A stretch of 16,428 nucleotides of DNA from CAKZSU01 sp044223895. Lineage in GTDB: Bacteria; Patescibacteriota; Microgenomatia; UBA10105; UBA927. The stretch covers positions 1 through 16,428 of the forward strand of contig JBGALL010000040.1 in NCBI GenBank assembly GCA_044223895.1, in the 5' to 3' direction. A program made the translations under genes and the position numbers. The notes below the pieces were generated by a model. The model searched no databases. It worked only from the letters and a program-made list of their open reading frames with translations, and was not told where the DNA came from. Positions 7,216 to 13,675 of the stretch are shown here, piece by piece (positions within the stretch are counted from its first letter, which is position 1; every line of letters begins with the position of its first letter).

Positions 7216-8304
7216 TTACCTATTACTATTTATCCAATATTGATTTTCATCTATAAACGTTTGTAATGATTTCGTTTGTGGCTGACCATCAATTTCTTTA
7301 GTAAAAATTTCTATATATTTTTGTATTCTATCACGATATGTACGACCTTTGGCATATATTTGGCTTCCTATACCTGGATCGCTATTTAGTAATTCCCACG
7401 CGTTGATGGCATTGTGTGATTGTAATTGATAATTCATGGTAATTGTCTCATCAGGTCTGCGCCCCGCGATTGACTGGAGGGTCGTATTTCGGCCGAATTC
7501 TTGAATTATAAAATCGAGTACCTTTTTCTGTTGATCTGCCTGTAAATCCTTGAATGATTCTAAAGAAAATCGCATTTGTTTTTCGTGGGGTTGTTGTACT
7601 AATTCTACAAATTCTGAACTTCCGATTGCATCTGACAATTGATATCCATGACCTTCGTTAAAATAAAAGTACCCTGAATCTAATTGTTGCACTTCTTGTA
7701 CAACAATTTCTCGAATAGGTTGACGTTGCTGAATTTCGTTTTCAATATTTCTCTCATGACGAACGCCATTGGTATCTTCGGGATAGATTTTATTTATTAA
7801 CCGATACATATCTTGAACTATATTGGTATTTCCAACTCGAAGTTGTTGAAGATTTAAATTCTTTGTTCGAGGAGATTCCAAAAATCGAAGCAAATTTTTG
7901 GCTAAGTGTATCTCTTGTTGATAGTACCTTTTTGTAAGTTCTGCGTGCTTATCCCAAATACTCGAGTCCAAACTACTCAAGTTATTTAGTTCCATATGGG
8001 TGTATTCTGTAGCCAGTTCTTTCAGAACACTTCCCATGAAACTTTGTTTAATTGATGGATCATTAAGTAAGGTATATCGTAAGTTTTCTCCAGGTTGGAT
8101 TAACTCATCGACATTGATGATGCCCACTTGTGAAGTTTCATCACCACGATCATTAATATAGACAATCCGGCTTAGCAAAGCTTTGCCTTTGTTATTAATC
8201 AGGTCGTTGGTGTGACCAACGTTTAGCAAGAATTCATTTGGTGCTAGAATTACTTCCTCATTAAATCGTGGTGATTGATCTGGTTGTGGGGTACCTTCTG
8301 CCAT
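7216..8304 (-). CDS. Conserved-looking hypothetical protein, 362 residues
   Basis: No family is recognised. ATG 8304 is chosen because it lies two bases after the proS stop and gives MAEGTPQPDQ; an in-frame ATG nine codons upstream would overlap proS. The protein is soluble, without signal peptide or membrane helix. It is rich in Gln, Asn and charged residues, with a helical middle (about residues 90-165), a Gln/Glu-rich stretch (about 185-215) and a final helical part that includes the YAKGRTYRDRIQKYIEIFTKEI segment. The base composition and codon use look like the neighbours. It sits between proS and the DHH-like gene in the T-box-controlled run, so it may rise with proline starvation, but its role cannot be read from sequence. 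Confidence 0.7.
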   Translation of the reverse strand: MAEGTPQPDQSPRFNEEVILAPNEFLLNVGHTNDLINNKGKALLSRIVYINDRGDETSQVGIINVDELIQPGENLRYTLLNDPSIKQSFMGSVLKELATEYTHMELNNLSSLDSSIWDKHAELTKRYYQQEIHLAKNLLRFLESPRTKNLNLQQLRVGNTNIVQDMYRLINKIYPEDTNGVRHERNIENEIQQRQPIREIVVQEVQQLDSGYFYFNEGHGYQLSDAIGSSEFVELVQQPHEKQMRFSLESFKDLQADQQKKVLDFIIQEFGRNTTLQSIAGRRPDETITMNYQLQSHNAINAWELLNSDPGIGSQIYAKGRTYRDRIQKYIEIFTKEIDGQPQTKSLQTFIDENQYWINSNR

Positions 8305-8306
8305 AA

Positions 8307-8837
8307 TTAATATGCTTGGGCAAAGATCCATTCGTGAATAGCATCTTTACCGCAGTATACACAACTTCCCTGTTGATCTACAGCATCGAGGGGCAAACAC
8401 CGAGTAGTTGCCTTGGTTTCTTCTTTTATCTTTGCTTCACACTCTTTATTTTCGCACCAAAAAGCTTTAATAAATCCCCGTTTAGTTTCCATTGTCTTTT
8501 TAAAATCTTCATAATTGGAAACACTGGTGGTATGTTCTTCTCTAAAGGCTAAAGCCGCATTATAGAGATCAGTTTGGATGTGTTTTAGCCATTTTTCCGT
8601 TTCTACCAAGACTGCATTTCGGTCGACTGTTTTCTTTTCTCCGGTATCTCTTCGGACAAGAGTTACCGTTCTATCCTTTACTTCTTTGGCGCCAACTTCA
8701 TATCGGAGTGGGACACCTTTGACTTCCCATTCGTTGAAACGTCTACCGACACTTGGTTCTTCTCGATTATCATATTTGGCACGAATTCCACCATTTTGCA
8801 TCATTTCTCGTAAGTCCTGACAATATGCTTCTAACAA
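8307..8837 (-). CDS. proS: Prolyl-tRNA synthetase, C-terminal part (frameshifted from the N-terminal part)
   Basis: This frame encodes the anticodon-binding and C-terminal zinc domains of archaeal/eukaryote-type ProRS. The anticodon-binding part has GGIRAKYDNREEPSVGRRFNEWE and KGVPLRYEVGAKEV, matching family GxxFxEWExKGVPxRxExG. The zinc domain has cysteines in CENKEC, TTRCLPLD and CVYC, and the protein ends in FAQAY, the usual C-terminal Tyr. No motif 1-3 is present, so the fragment cannot act alone. The frame is separated from the N-terminal part by an extra A at 8853-8856; reading through gives KGEDNNLLEAYCQ. The nominal start is a TTG with no ribosome binding site and is not a real start. 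Whether this is an assembly error or a broken gene is uncertain. Confidence 0.85.
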   Translation of the reverse strand: MLEAYCQDLREMMQNGGIRAKYDNREEPSVGRRFNEWEVKGVPLRYEVGAKEVKDRTVTLVRRDTGEKKTVDRNAVLVETEKWLKHIQTDLYNAALAFREEHTTSVSNYEDFKKTMETKRGFIKAFWCENKECEAKIKEETKATTRCLPLDAVDQQGSCVYCGKDAIHEWIFAQAY

Positions 8838-8841
8838 ATTA

Positions 8842-9750
8842 TTATCCTCTCCTTTTAGGAATTAGCATAACTACTACTTGGATTGGGAGCCATTTTTGGT
8901 GGAAATGTGAGTCCTTGATCATCACCATGGGTCCAAGAAATAGTCCACCCAAGCTACGGGTGAAAAATCCCCACGAGGTTTGCCAGACAAATTGTCTATC
9001 CCCCTCTTTTGCTTGGAATTGGATTTCAAAAGCTTTTGAAAAATTTTGACCTAGGTTGTGACTGGTGCCGCCTTGCAGAGCTTTTCCATCGGGCATGAGC
9101 GCCTCTACCGTATATGTTCGTTTGGCTCCAGCAAATTTTTCTGCTTCACTTTTTACTCCCATGATAACTGGAATGGCGTAGTATTCTTCATACATTTTCC
9201 GATACCATTCAAGGGCTGTTTTGGCCATTTCCTCTGCTCCGGCTTCATCTGCATGCGCAGTGTGACCTTCTTGCCATAAAAATTCTGAGGTTCGTAAAAA
9301 AAGATAGGTTCTTTTTTCCCAACGGATAACATTATTCCATTGATTTATTAATACTGGCAGATCGCGCCAACTTTGAATCCATTTGGAATACATTGCATAC
9401 ATAATTGTTTCTGAAGTTGGTCGGACCACGAGTGGATCTTTTAATTCCTCACCGCCCCCTACAGTAACTACTGCTAATTCAGGAGAAAATCCTTCGACAT
9501 GACTTTTTTCTTTTTCCAAAAGAGAATGAGGTATAAACATTGGAAAATAGGCGTTTTCTACACCATATTCTTTAAACCAACGGTTCATTACATCTTGTAC
9601 TTCCTGCCATAAGGCGAATCCATATGGTCGGATCACCATAGTTCCTTTTACTGGTCCATAATCAGCTAGTTCGGCTTTGAAAACCACATCGTTATACCAA
9701 TCAGAAATATTATCAGATTTCTTTTTTAATTCTTTTTTTTCAAATGCCAT
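8842..9750 (-). CDS. proS: Prolyl-tRNA synthetase, N-terminal catalytic part (frameshifted)
   Basis: This 302-codon frame encodes most of the catalytic core of archaeal/eukaryote-type ProRS, which charges tRNA-Pro. It has GTMVIRPYGFALWQ (motif 1 region), the TSE loop in RPTSETIMY, and motif 2 with FLRTSEFLWQEGHTAHA, and reaches VWQTSWGFFTRSLGGLFL. The reading then leaves the true frame: HGDDQGLTFPPKMAP of motif 3 is encoded in another frame starting at 8929. The frame returns at 8882 for IQVVVMLIP and is lost again at 8856. Three shifts lie within about 80 bases. The start is firm: AAGGAG lies 6 bases before ATG 9750. As read, motif 3 is missing, so this frame would be inactive. Confidence 0.88.
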   Translation of the reverse strand: MAFEKKELKKKSDNISDWYNDVVFKAELADYGPVKGTMVIRPYGFALWQEVQDVMNRWFKEYGVENAYFPMFIPHSLLEKEKSHVEGFSPELAVVTVGGGEELKDPLVVRPTSETIMYAMYSKWIQSWRDLPVLINQWNNVIRWEKRTYLFLRTSEFLWQEGHTAHADEAGAEEMAKTALEWYRKMYEEYYAIPVIMGVKSEAEKFAGAKRTYTVEALMPDGKALQGGTSHNLGQNFSKAFEIQFQAKEGDRQFVWQTSWGFFTRSLGGLFLGPMVMIKDSHFHQKWLPIQVVVMLIPKRRG

Positions 9751-9767
9751 ATAAAACTCCTTTGTAG

Positions 9768-9803
9768 GTCATTCTGATCTCGAATACTCGGGAGAAGAAT
9801 GAC
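9768..9803 (-). repeat. Inverted repeat GTCATTCT / AGAATGAC between csaA and proS
   Basis: An 8-base perfect inverted repeat encloses 20 bases, with partial inner TCTC/GAGA pairing. It ends 17 bases before the proS start codon. No U tract follows on either strand, so a terminator is unlikely; it could be a small intergenic repeat or an mRNA stem. Confidence 0.45.
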
Positions 9804-9884
9804 AAAATAAATAATTAATATAATTTCCCGCAATGACAGCTTGTTCGCTATCTGGTCGTATCAATACACACTCATGATTTTTCA

Positions 9885-10160
9885 TCAGGAACTCCTAAGG
9901 TTAGTACTTCGAGATAAAGGTCCAATCTGTCTAGGAGCAAAATTAACCACTCCCAAGACCAGTTTGCCTACTAACTCTTCTTTCTGGTAATGGGTCACTA
10001 GTTGTGCACTTGAACGTTTCGTTCCTACCTCAGGTCCAAAATCAATAGTTAATTTATATGCAGGTCGTTTCGCTTCTGGAAAATCCTCCACCTTCATAAT
10101 TTTTCCAACCCGAATATCTACTTGTTGAAAATGATCATATGTCGACATAGGTATATCCAT
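9885..10160 (-). CDS. csaA: CsaA-like / Trbp111-type tRNA-binding OB-fold protein, frameshifted
   Basis: The frame starts with YDHFQQVDIRVGKIMKVEDFPEA, the signature of CsaA and Trbp111-type tRNA-binding OB-folds, and continues through AYKLTIDFG, RSSAQLVTHY and VVNFAPRQIGPL. It then breaks. The expected EVLTLGVPDE follows in a second frame from about 9911, and NHECVLIRPDSEQ in a third from about 9878. Joined, the gene would run to a TGA at 9769-9771, about 19 bases before proS. CsaA proteins bind tRNA or act as chaperones; here co-location with proS under a T-box favours a role with tRNA. ATG 10160 has AAGGA (10173-10169) eight bases upstream, inside the terminator arm. The two shifts are +1 or -2 at 9911, and +1 in an A run at 9878-9882. 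Confidence 0.85.
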   Translation of the reverse strand: MDIPMSTYDHFQQVDIRVGKIMKVEDFPEAKRPAYKLTIDFGPEVGTKRSSAQLVTHYQKEELVGKLVLGVVNFAPRQIGPLSRSTNLRSS

Positions 10161-10208
10161 AAAAAAAGTCCTTAGACAAATAGAACGAATTCTATTTATA
10201 TAAGGACT
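10161..10208 (-). terminator. Intrinsic terminator of the T-box leader
   Basis: AGTCCTTA (10208-10201) pairs with TAAGGACT (10174-10167), and an inner AAATAGAA/TTCTATTT stem is closed by a TTCG tetraloop. Seven T residues follow (10167-10161) and the csaA ATG is the next base. The 3' arm includes AAGGA, the csaA ribosome binding site, so the folded hairpin would also hide it. Confidence 0.93.
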
Positions 10209-10375
10209 CTCCTTGCGAAGGGTGGTACCACCTTACTTTGTCTCGCCATAGCTTTTTGACGGCGGACTTCTTATTACGGCTATTTCGGGCTTACCCGTCT
10301 TCCTTATCTTTTTCAAGCTTCGAAAGCTGTGTCCCGAATTATCGGGGTTCTGAGTGGGGCTCAGAAATCACATTC
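10161..10375 (-). promoter_or_regulatory. T-box riboswitch (tRNA-sensing leader) upstream of csaA-proS
   Basis: The leader has T-box hallmarks in order. Stem III is GTCCGCC (10267-10261) pairing with GGCGAGAC (10247-10240, one bulged A). Then come AAGTAAGG and the acceptor-end bulge TGGTACC (10230-10224), whose TGGT can pair with the NCCA end of uncharged tRNA. The antiterminator pairs TAAGG (10235-10231) with CCTTA (10205-10201). The same CCTTA is the 5' arm of the terminator, so the two structures exclude each other. Upstream, the Stem I region is only about 60-65 bases and contains TTCTGAG/CTCAGAA with loop CCCCA (10359-10355), which would offer CCC or CCA, both proline codons. proS downstream fits proline sensing. 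The T-box call is strong; the specifier position is a guess. Confidence 0.92.
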
Positions 10376-10380
10376 CCTAA

Positions 10381-10410
10381 ATTGTACTGCCAGATCTAAT
10401 TATCTGTCAA
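10381..10410 (-). promoter_or_regulatory. Promoter of the T-box/csaA/proS operon
   Basis: TTGACA (10410-10405) and TACAAT (10386-10381) are separated by 18 bases. The -35 box begins one base after the rseP stop codon. Predicted start is near 10374-10375, placing the whole T-box in the transcript. This separates the operon from rseP transcriptionally. Confidence 0.85.
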
Positions 10411-10411
10411 T

Positions 10412-11545
10412 TTATCCTCGCAAAATCCGGCTTATATCATTTAATGTCACTAAAGCAATAAATAACAACAACAATAACATCCCTATTTGATGTGCGTTTC
10501 GTTCCCAGGACGGATGAACAGGTTTGCCCATAATGGCTTCAATGATAATAAAAAACAATCTACCTCCATCAAGTGCAGGAATTGGTAATACGTTCAATAG
10601 TGCTAAACTCAATGACAAAATACTCACTAAATTCAACACTGCATTCATGCCGATGCGTGCTGCTTGACCAGTCACCTGAGCTATACCGATTGGACCAGCG
10701 ACTTCATCACTTACTTTTTGACCTGATAAGGCTTTTGCAGGTAATGATGCCAATCCAACAGCCATGTCTTTCGTGCGTTGTAGTGTCAACTTAAATGCAT
10801 AGAATGGTGCCTGATACCAAGGATATTTAATTGTTTGAACGTCAAAACCAATTCGAATTCCCATAGGTCCTTCTGTCTCAGGAAAATCCTTTCGTGGCAC
10901 GATCAAGACTTTCATTTCTTTGCCATCTCGAAGTAAGACTAAGGTTAGTTCTTCACCAAGGTGAGAGCGAGTACCTTTTACTAATTCTTCCGGAAGACGG
11001 GTAGGTATTTGTTCAGTAGTTCCATCGTTTCGATGATATTCGATAAAGGCAATACTATCTCCAGCTTGCAAACCTGCTTGTTCGGCTGGAGTATTTGGCA
11101 AAATACCTTCTACTTTTACTCGAGGAATTGGTTCCTCTAGTCCTTGGGTTACTAAGTATGAGGTTATTCCAACAGCCAAAAGAAAATTCATGGTCACCCC
11201 AGCCAACAAAATAGCTGCTCGTTCCCATTTTTTTCTTGCCCAGAAATACTGTTGAATATTCTTGCCTTTAAATTTCTTGCGAGTTTCTTCTATAGAATCA
11301 CCAAGTTCATCTTCACCGGCTAGACGGACAAATCCGCCTATAGGTAACCAGTTAAGTGACCACTCGTTTTCTGCAAATTTAAATTTTTTACCAAACACTT
11401 TAGGGGGAAGTCCAAATCCAAATTCTTCGACCCGAACACCAATTAATTTAGCCACGAGATAGTGACCTAATTCATGGATAAGTACCAGAATACTGAGAAC
11501 CACGAAAAAAACTATACCTGTTTGGAGAATGTTTAGGATATTCAT
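10412..11545 (-). CDS. rseP: Site-2 protease family zinc metalloprotease RseP/RasP
   Basis: The 377-residue protein is an intramembrane zinc protease. HELGH lies at 24-28 inside the first membrane helix, with the second metal/active-site motif NVLPIPALDGG at 318-328. A PDZ domain follows the second helix (about residues 140-230, with EGILPNTPAEQAGLQAGDSI). A final membrane helix ends the protein. Family members cleave membrane-anchored regulators or signal-peptide remnants. The length fits the family (about 350-450). It lies between frr and proS, its usual position in many bacteria, but without uppS, cdsA and dxr. No clear ribosome binding site is seen upstream of ATG 11545. Confidence 0.95.
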   Translation of the reverse strand: MNILNILQTGIVFFVVLSILVLIHELGHYLVAKLIGVRVEEFGFGLPPKVFGKKFKFAENEWSLNWLPIGGFVRLAGEDELGDSIEETRKKFKGKNIQQYFWARKKWERAAILLAGVTMNFLLAVGITSYLVTQGLEEPIPRVKVEGILPNTPAEQAGLQAGDSIAFIEYHRNDGTTEQIPTRLPEELVKGTRSHLGEELTLVLLRDGKEMKVLIVPRKDFPETEGPMGIRIGFDVQTIKYPWYQAPFYAFKLTLQRTKDMAVGLASLPAKALSGQKVSDEVAGPIGIAQVTGQAARIGMNAVLNLVSILSLSLALLNVLPIPALDGGRLFFIIIEAIMGKPVHPSWERNAHQIGMLLLLLFIALVTLNDISRILRG

Positions 11546-11648
11546 AATATGTGACGAGAACCTAGTCTATTCTACTGTATAAGTACTGGTGTGATGCAAC
11601 GGGTGAAATACTATATAAATATCCCCGAGCGAAGTTGCGAAGTATAAA

Positions 11649-12212
11649 TTATATCTGTGTTAGTTCTGCTTCTTTTTTCTGTTTCAAAACATCGAGTTCA
11701 GCAACCATTTTATCGGTGATCTCTTGAATCTGTTTCTCGAGCATTTTCTTTTGGTCTTCATTTACAGTTTTGTCGTCAACACCTTTTTTCACTTCATGGA
11801 GCATATCTTGGCGGACCTGTCTCATCATAATCTTGCCTGCTTCGATCTTGGTGTGGGCTAACTTGATAAATTCTTTCCGGCGTTCTTCAGTTAATGCTGG
11901 TAAGCTAATACGAATAATTTCTCCATCTACAATTGGTGTTAGGCCTGTGTTGGCTTCAAGTAAACCTTTTTCTATATCACCAATTGCCGAAGGATCATAA
12001 GGTTGAATAACAATTGTTTTGGCATCCATGGTAGTAATGGTCGCCAACTCCATAATCTTCATTTTGGCCGTTCCCCCATAAGCGCTGACAATAACGTTTT
12101 CTACCAGTGAAGGTGTTGCTCTTCCAGATCGAATACTGGAGAGGTCTGTTTTAGTGACTTCCAAAGCTTTTTGCATTTTATCTTTGGCTTGTGAGAGAAG
12201 TTGATCAATCAT
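11649..12212 (-). CDS. frr: Ribosome recycling factor
   Basis: The 187-residue protein has the normal length for RRF (about 185), which with EF-G splits post-termination ribosomes. Signature stretches are LSSIRSGRATPSLVENV at about 25-41, the TTMDAKTIVIQPYDPSAIGDIEKGL core, and the ending region with KKGVDDKTVNEDQKKMLEKQIQEITDK, which forms the long helical bundle. It lies 42 bases after tsf; pyrH, normally between them, is absent. A 103-base spacer follows before rseP. No strong ribosome binding site is visible before ATG 12212. Confidence 0.97.
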   Translation of the reverse strand: MIDQLLSQAKDKMQKALEVTKTDLSSIRSGRATPSLVENVIVSAYGGTAKMKIMELATITTMDAKTIVIQPYDPSAIGDIEKGLLEANTGLTPIVDGEIIRISLPALTEERRKEFIKLAHTKIEAGKIMMRQVRQDMLHEVKKGVDDKTVNEDQKKMLEKQIQEITDKMVAELDVLKQKKEAELTQI

Positions 12213-12254
12213 AGGTTGATAATATCACATCGTGTCCACTGCATAATAGGAGAA

Positions 12255-12713
12255 TTATTCTCCAAGTTCCATGCGAGTAAATCTTCCAATCGTGACGTTT
12301 TCACCAAGTTTAGCTATCCCTGCTTTGACCAATGATTCAATAGTTTGTTTTGGATCACGAATATATGGAGAAGCTAAAAGTTCTTTTCCATCTTTTGGTT
12401 TCATAGCTGCTATTTGCATGCTGATCTCTTTGGCAAGATTTTTGAAATCATCGGTTCTTGCTACGAAATCTGTTTCACAGCAAAGTTCTAACAAGACTCC
12501 GACTTTGCCGGTAGCATGAATGTAAGAAGCAACGATTCCTTCGGTGGTTTCTTTCCCCTCTTTTTTCTTGGCCTTTTCTAAGCCACGTTCTTTAAGAAGT
12601 TTTTTGGCTTGTTCATAGTCCCCATTCGCATCTTCGAGAGCCTGACGACAATCTGATACACCAGCACTTGTTTCTTCACGTAATTTTTTGAGTAAATCTA
12701 AGGAAAAGTTCAT
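12255..12713 (-). CDS. tsf: Elongation factor Ts (short form)
   Basis: The 152-residue protein is the nucleotide exchange factor for EF-Tu. The N-terminal UBA-like helix set is present (LKKLREETSAGVSDCRQALEDANGDYEQA region), as is the core motif TDFVAR at 81-86, which contacts EF-Tu. The protein ends soon after one core subdomain, so it lacks the second half found in the approximately 280-residue enterobacterial form; short EF-Ts proteins occur in Thermus and reduced genomes. Its ATG overlaps the rpsB stop by four bases (ATGA), indicating translational coupling. Both are controlled by the leader upstream of rpsB. Confidence 0.95.
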   Translation of the reverse strand: MNFSLDLLKKLREETSAGVSDCRQALEDANGDYEQAKKLLKERGLEKAKKKEGKETTEGIVASYIHATGKVGVLLELCCETDFVARTDDFKNLAKEISMQIAAMKPKDGKELLASPYIRDPKQTIESLVKAGIAKLGENVTIGRFTRMELGE

Positions 12714-13528
12714 TTTGCCTCCTTTTTTTCTCCGACAGTTTTAGCTGGAGCAGCTTTTGGTTTAGTTTCTTCAATTTTCTGTTCTTTGACTGGTTCTTTT
12801 ACTTCTGCTGCTGCGTTTGCTTTCATTTCTTCAGCGTGTTTTTCAGCATATTCTCTACCTTCTTTATAGGCTTCACTGATTGCGTTGACAATGTATTCGA
12901 TAGAACCTACGGCGTCATCGTTAGCAGGAATCATATAATCAATAGGTGTAGGATCAGTATTCGTATCGACGATAGCGATAATTGGAATACCTGCTCGTTG
13001 AGCTTCATAAATAGCTGCCTGTTCTTTGCGAATATCGATAATGAACAATGCATCAGGATATTTGATCAACTTTAAAACACCTGCATAGGTTACTTTTAAT
13101 CGGTCGAGATAGCGAGAAAGCTTGACTTGTTCATGCTTAGGAAATTTTTTCCAGGCATTGGTTGCTTTTTCATCCGTCATGCGGTTTATCTTGTCGATAT
13201 TTTTCTTGATAGCTTCCCAATTCGTGATAAACCCACCGATCCATCGTTCTACGAGGTATGGTGCTCCTGCTTGTTCGGCTGCAGATTTAACAACTCCTTT
13301 GGCTTGTCGCTTGGTTCCTACAAATAAGACTTCTTTTCCTTCAGATGCTAACCCTTTGATAAATTCTCGGGCTTCTTCTAAACCAGCTTTGGTTTTGGCA
13401 AGATCAATTATGTGAATACCGTCTTTTTCGGTGTAGATAAATTCATGGGCCTTTGGATGCCAACGTTCAGATTTGTGTCCAAAATGACAACCCGCCTGTA
13501 AGAGTTCTTCTAGTGTAATTTGTTTCAT
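12710..13528 (-). CDS. rpsB: Small ribosomal subunit protein uS2
   Basis: The 272-residue protein is uS2 of the 30S subunit. Seen motifs include the start MKQITLEELLQAGCHFGHK, IHIIDLAKT, the EVLFVGTKRQAKG strand, and the DALFIIDIRKEQAA and NTDPTPIDYMIPANDDA regions. A charged Ala/Lys/Glu tail (about 232-272) extends beyond the core. It is preceded by a structured leader with a terminator ending on the base before the ATG. The GGUG in the terminator's 3' arm, eight bases upstream, is the only ribosome binding site candidate. It is coupled to tsf by a four-base overlap. Confidence 0.97.
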   Translation of the reverse strand: MKQITLEELLQAGCHFGHKSERWHPKAHEFIYTEKDGIHIIDLAKTKAGLEEAREFIKGLASEGKEVLFVGTKRQAKGVVKSAAEQAGAPYLVERWIGGFITNWEAIKKNIDKINRMTDEKATNAWKKFPKHEQVKLSRYLDRLKVTYAGVLKLIKYPDALFIIDIRKEQAAIYEAQRAGIPIIAIVDTNTDPTPIDYMIPANDDAVGSIEYIVNAISEAYKEGREYAEKHAEEMKANAAAEVKEPVKEQKIEETKPKAAPAKTVGEKKEAK

Positions 13529-13562
13529 AAAAAAAGCACCGATACGATTGCCGCTTCGGTGC
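13529..13562 (-). terminator. Intrinsic terminator abutting the rpsB start codon
   Basis: GCACCGA (13562-13556) pairs with TCGGTGC (13542-13536), followed by seven T residues up to the rpsB ATG. Because it precedes the gene and follows the gene's own promoter, it must act as an attenuator rather than as an end of an upstream unit. Confidence 0.8.
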
Positions 13563-13636
13563 GCCCCCTTTCGTATCTTCTTTTATCAACCATTCAGCGC
13601 CCTTTTTGGGAAGAAGATTATCTGAATGGGAAATGT
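13529..13636 (-). promoter_or_regulatory. Structured rpsB leader with probable pseudoknot and attenuator
   Basis: The leader of about 108 bases has four helices. P1 is CCATTCAG (13629-13622) with CTGAATGG (13597-13590). P2 is ATCTTCTT (13618-13611) with AAGAAGAT (13582-13575); its 5' arm lies inside P1 and its 3' arm outside, so P1 and P2 together make a pseudoknot. P3 is GATACGA (13577-13571) with TCGTATC (13547-13541). P4 is the terminator. P3 shares three bases with P2 and two with P4, so P2 formation would favour P4 and loss of P2 would favour P3 and read-through. In other bacteria uS2 represses its own operon through its leader; the same role here is inference. All pairings are read directly. 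Confidence 0.7.
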
Positions 13637-13642
13637 AGAGGT

Positions 13643-13651
13643 ATTATAACA
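13643..13651 (-). promoter_or_regulatory. rpsB-tsf promoter, extended -10
   Basis: TATAAT (13648-13643) is preceded by TG one base upstream (13651-13650), an extended -10. The -35 position reads TTTAAT and is weak. Predicted start is near 13636. Confidence 0.75.
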
Positions 13652-13675
13652 ACTTTGTGAGCTAAATTAAAGGGG

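Noticed and set aside
9768..9803. Inverted repeat before proS as an intrinsic terminator.
   Set aside because: No U tract on either strand, and on repair of the csaA frame it overlaps the end of that coding region.
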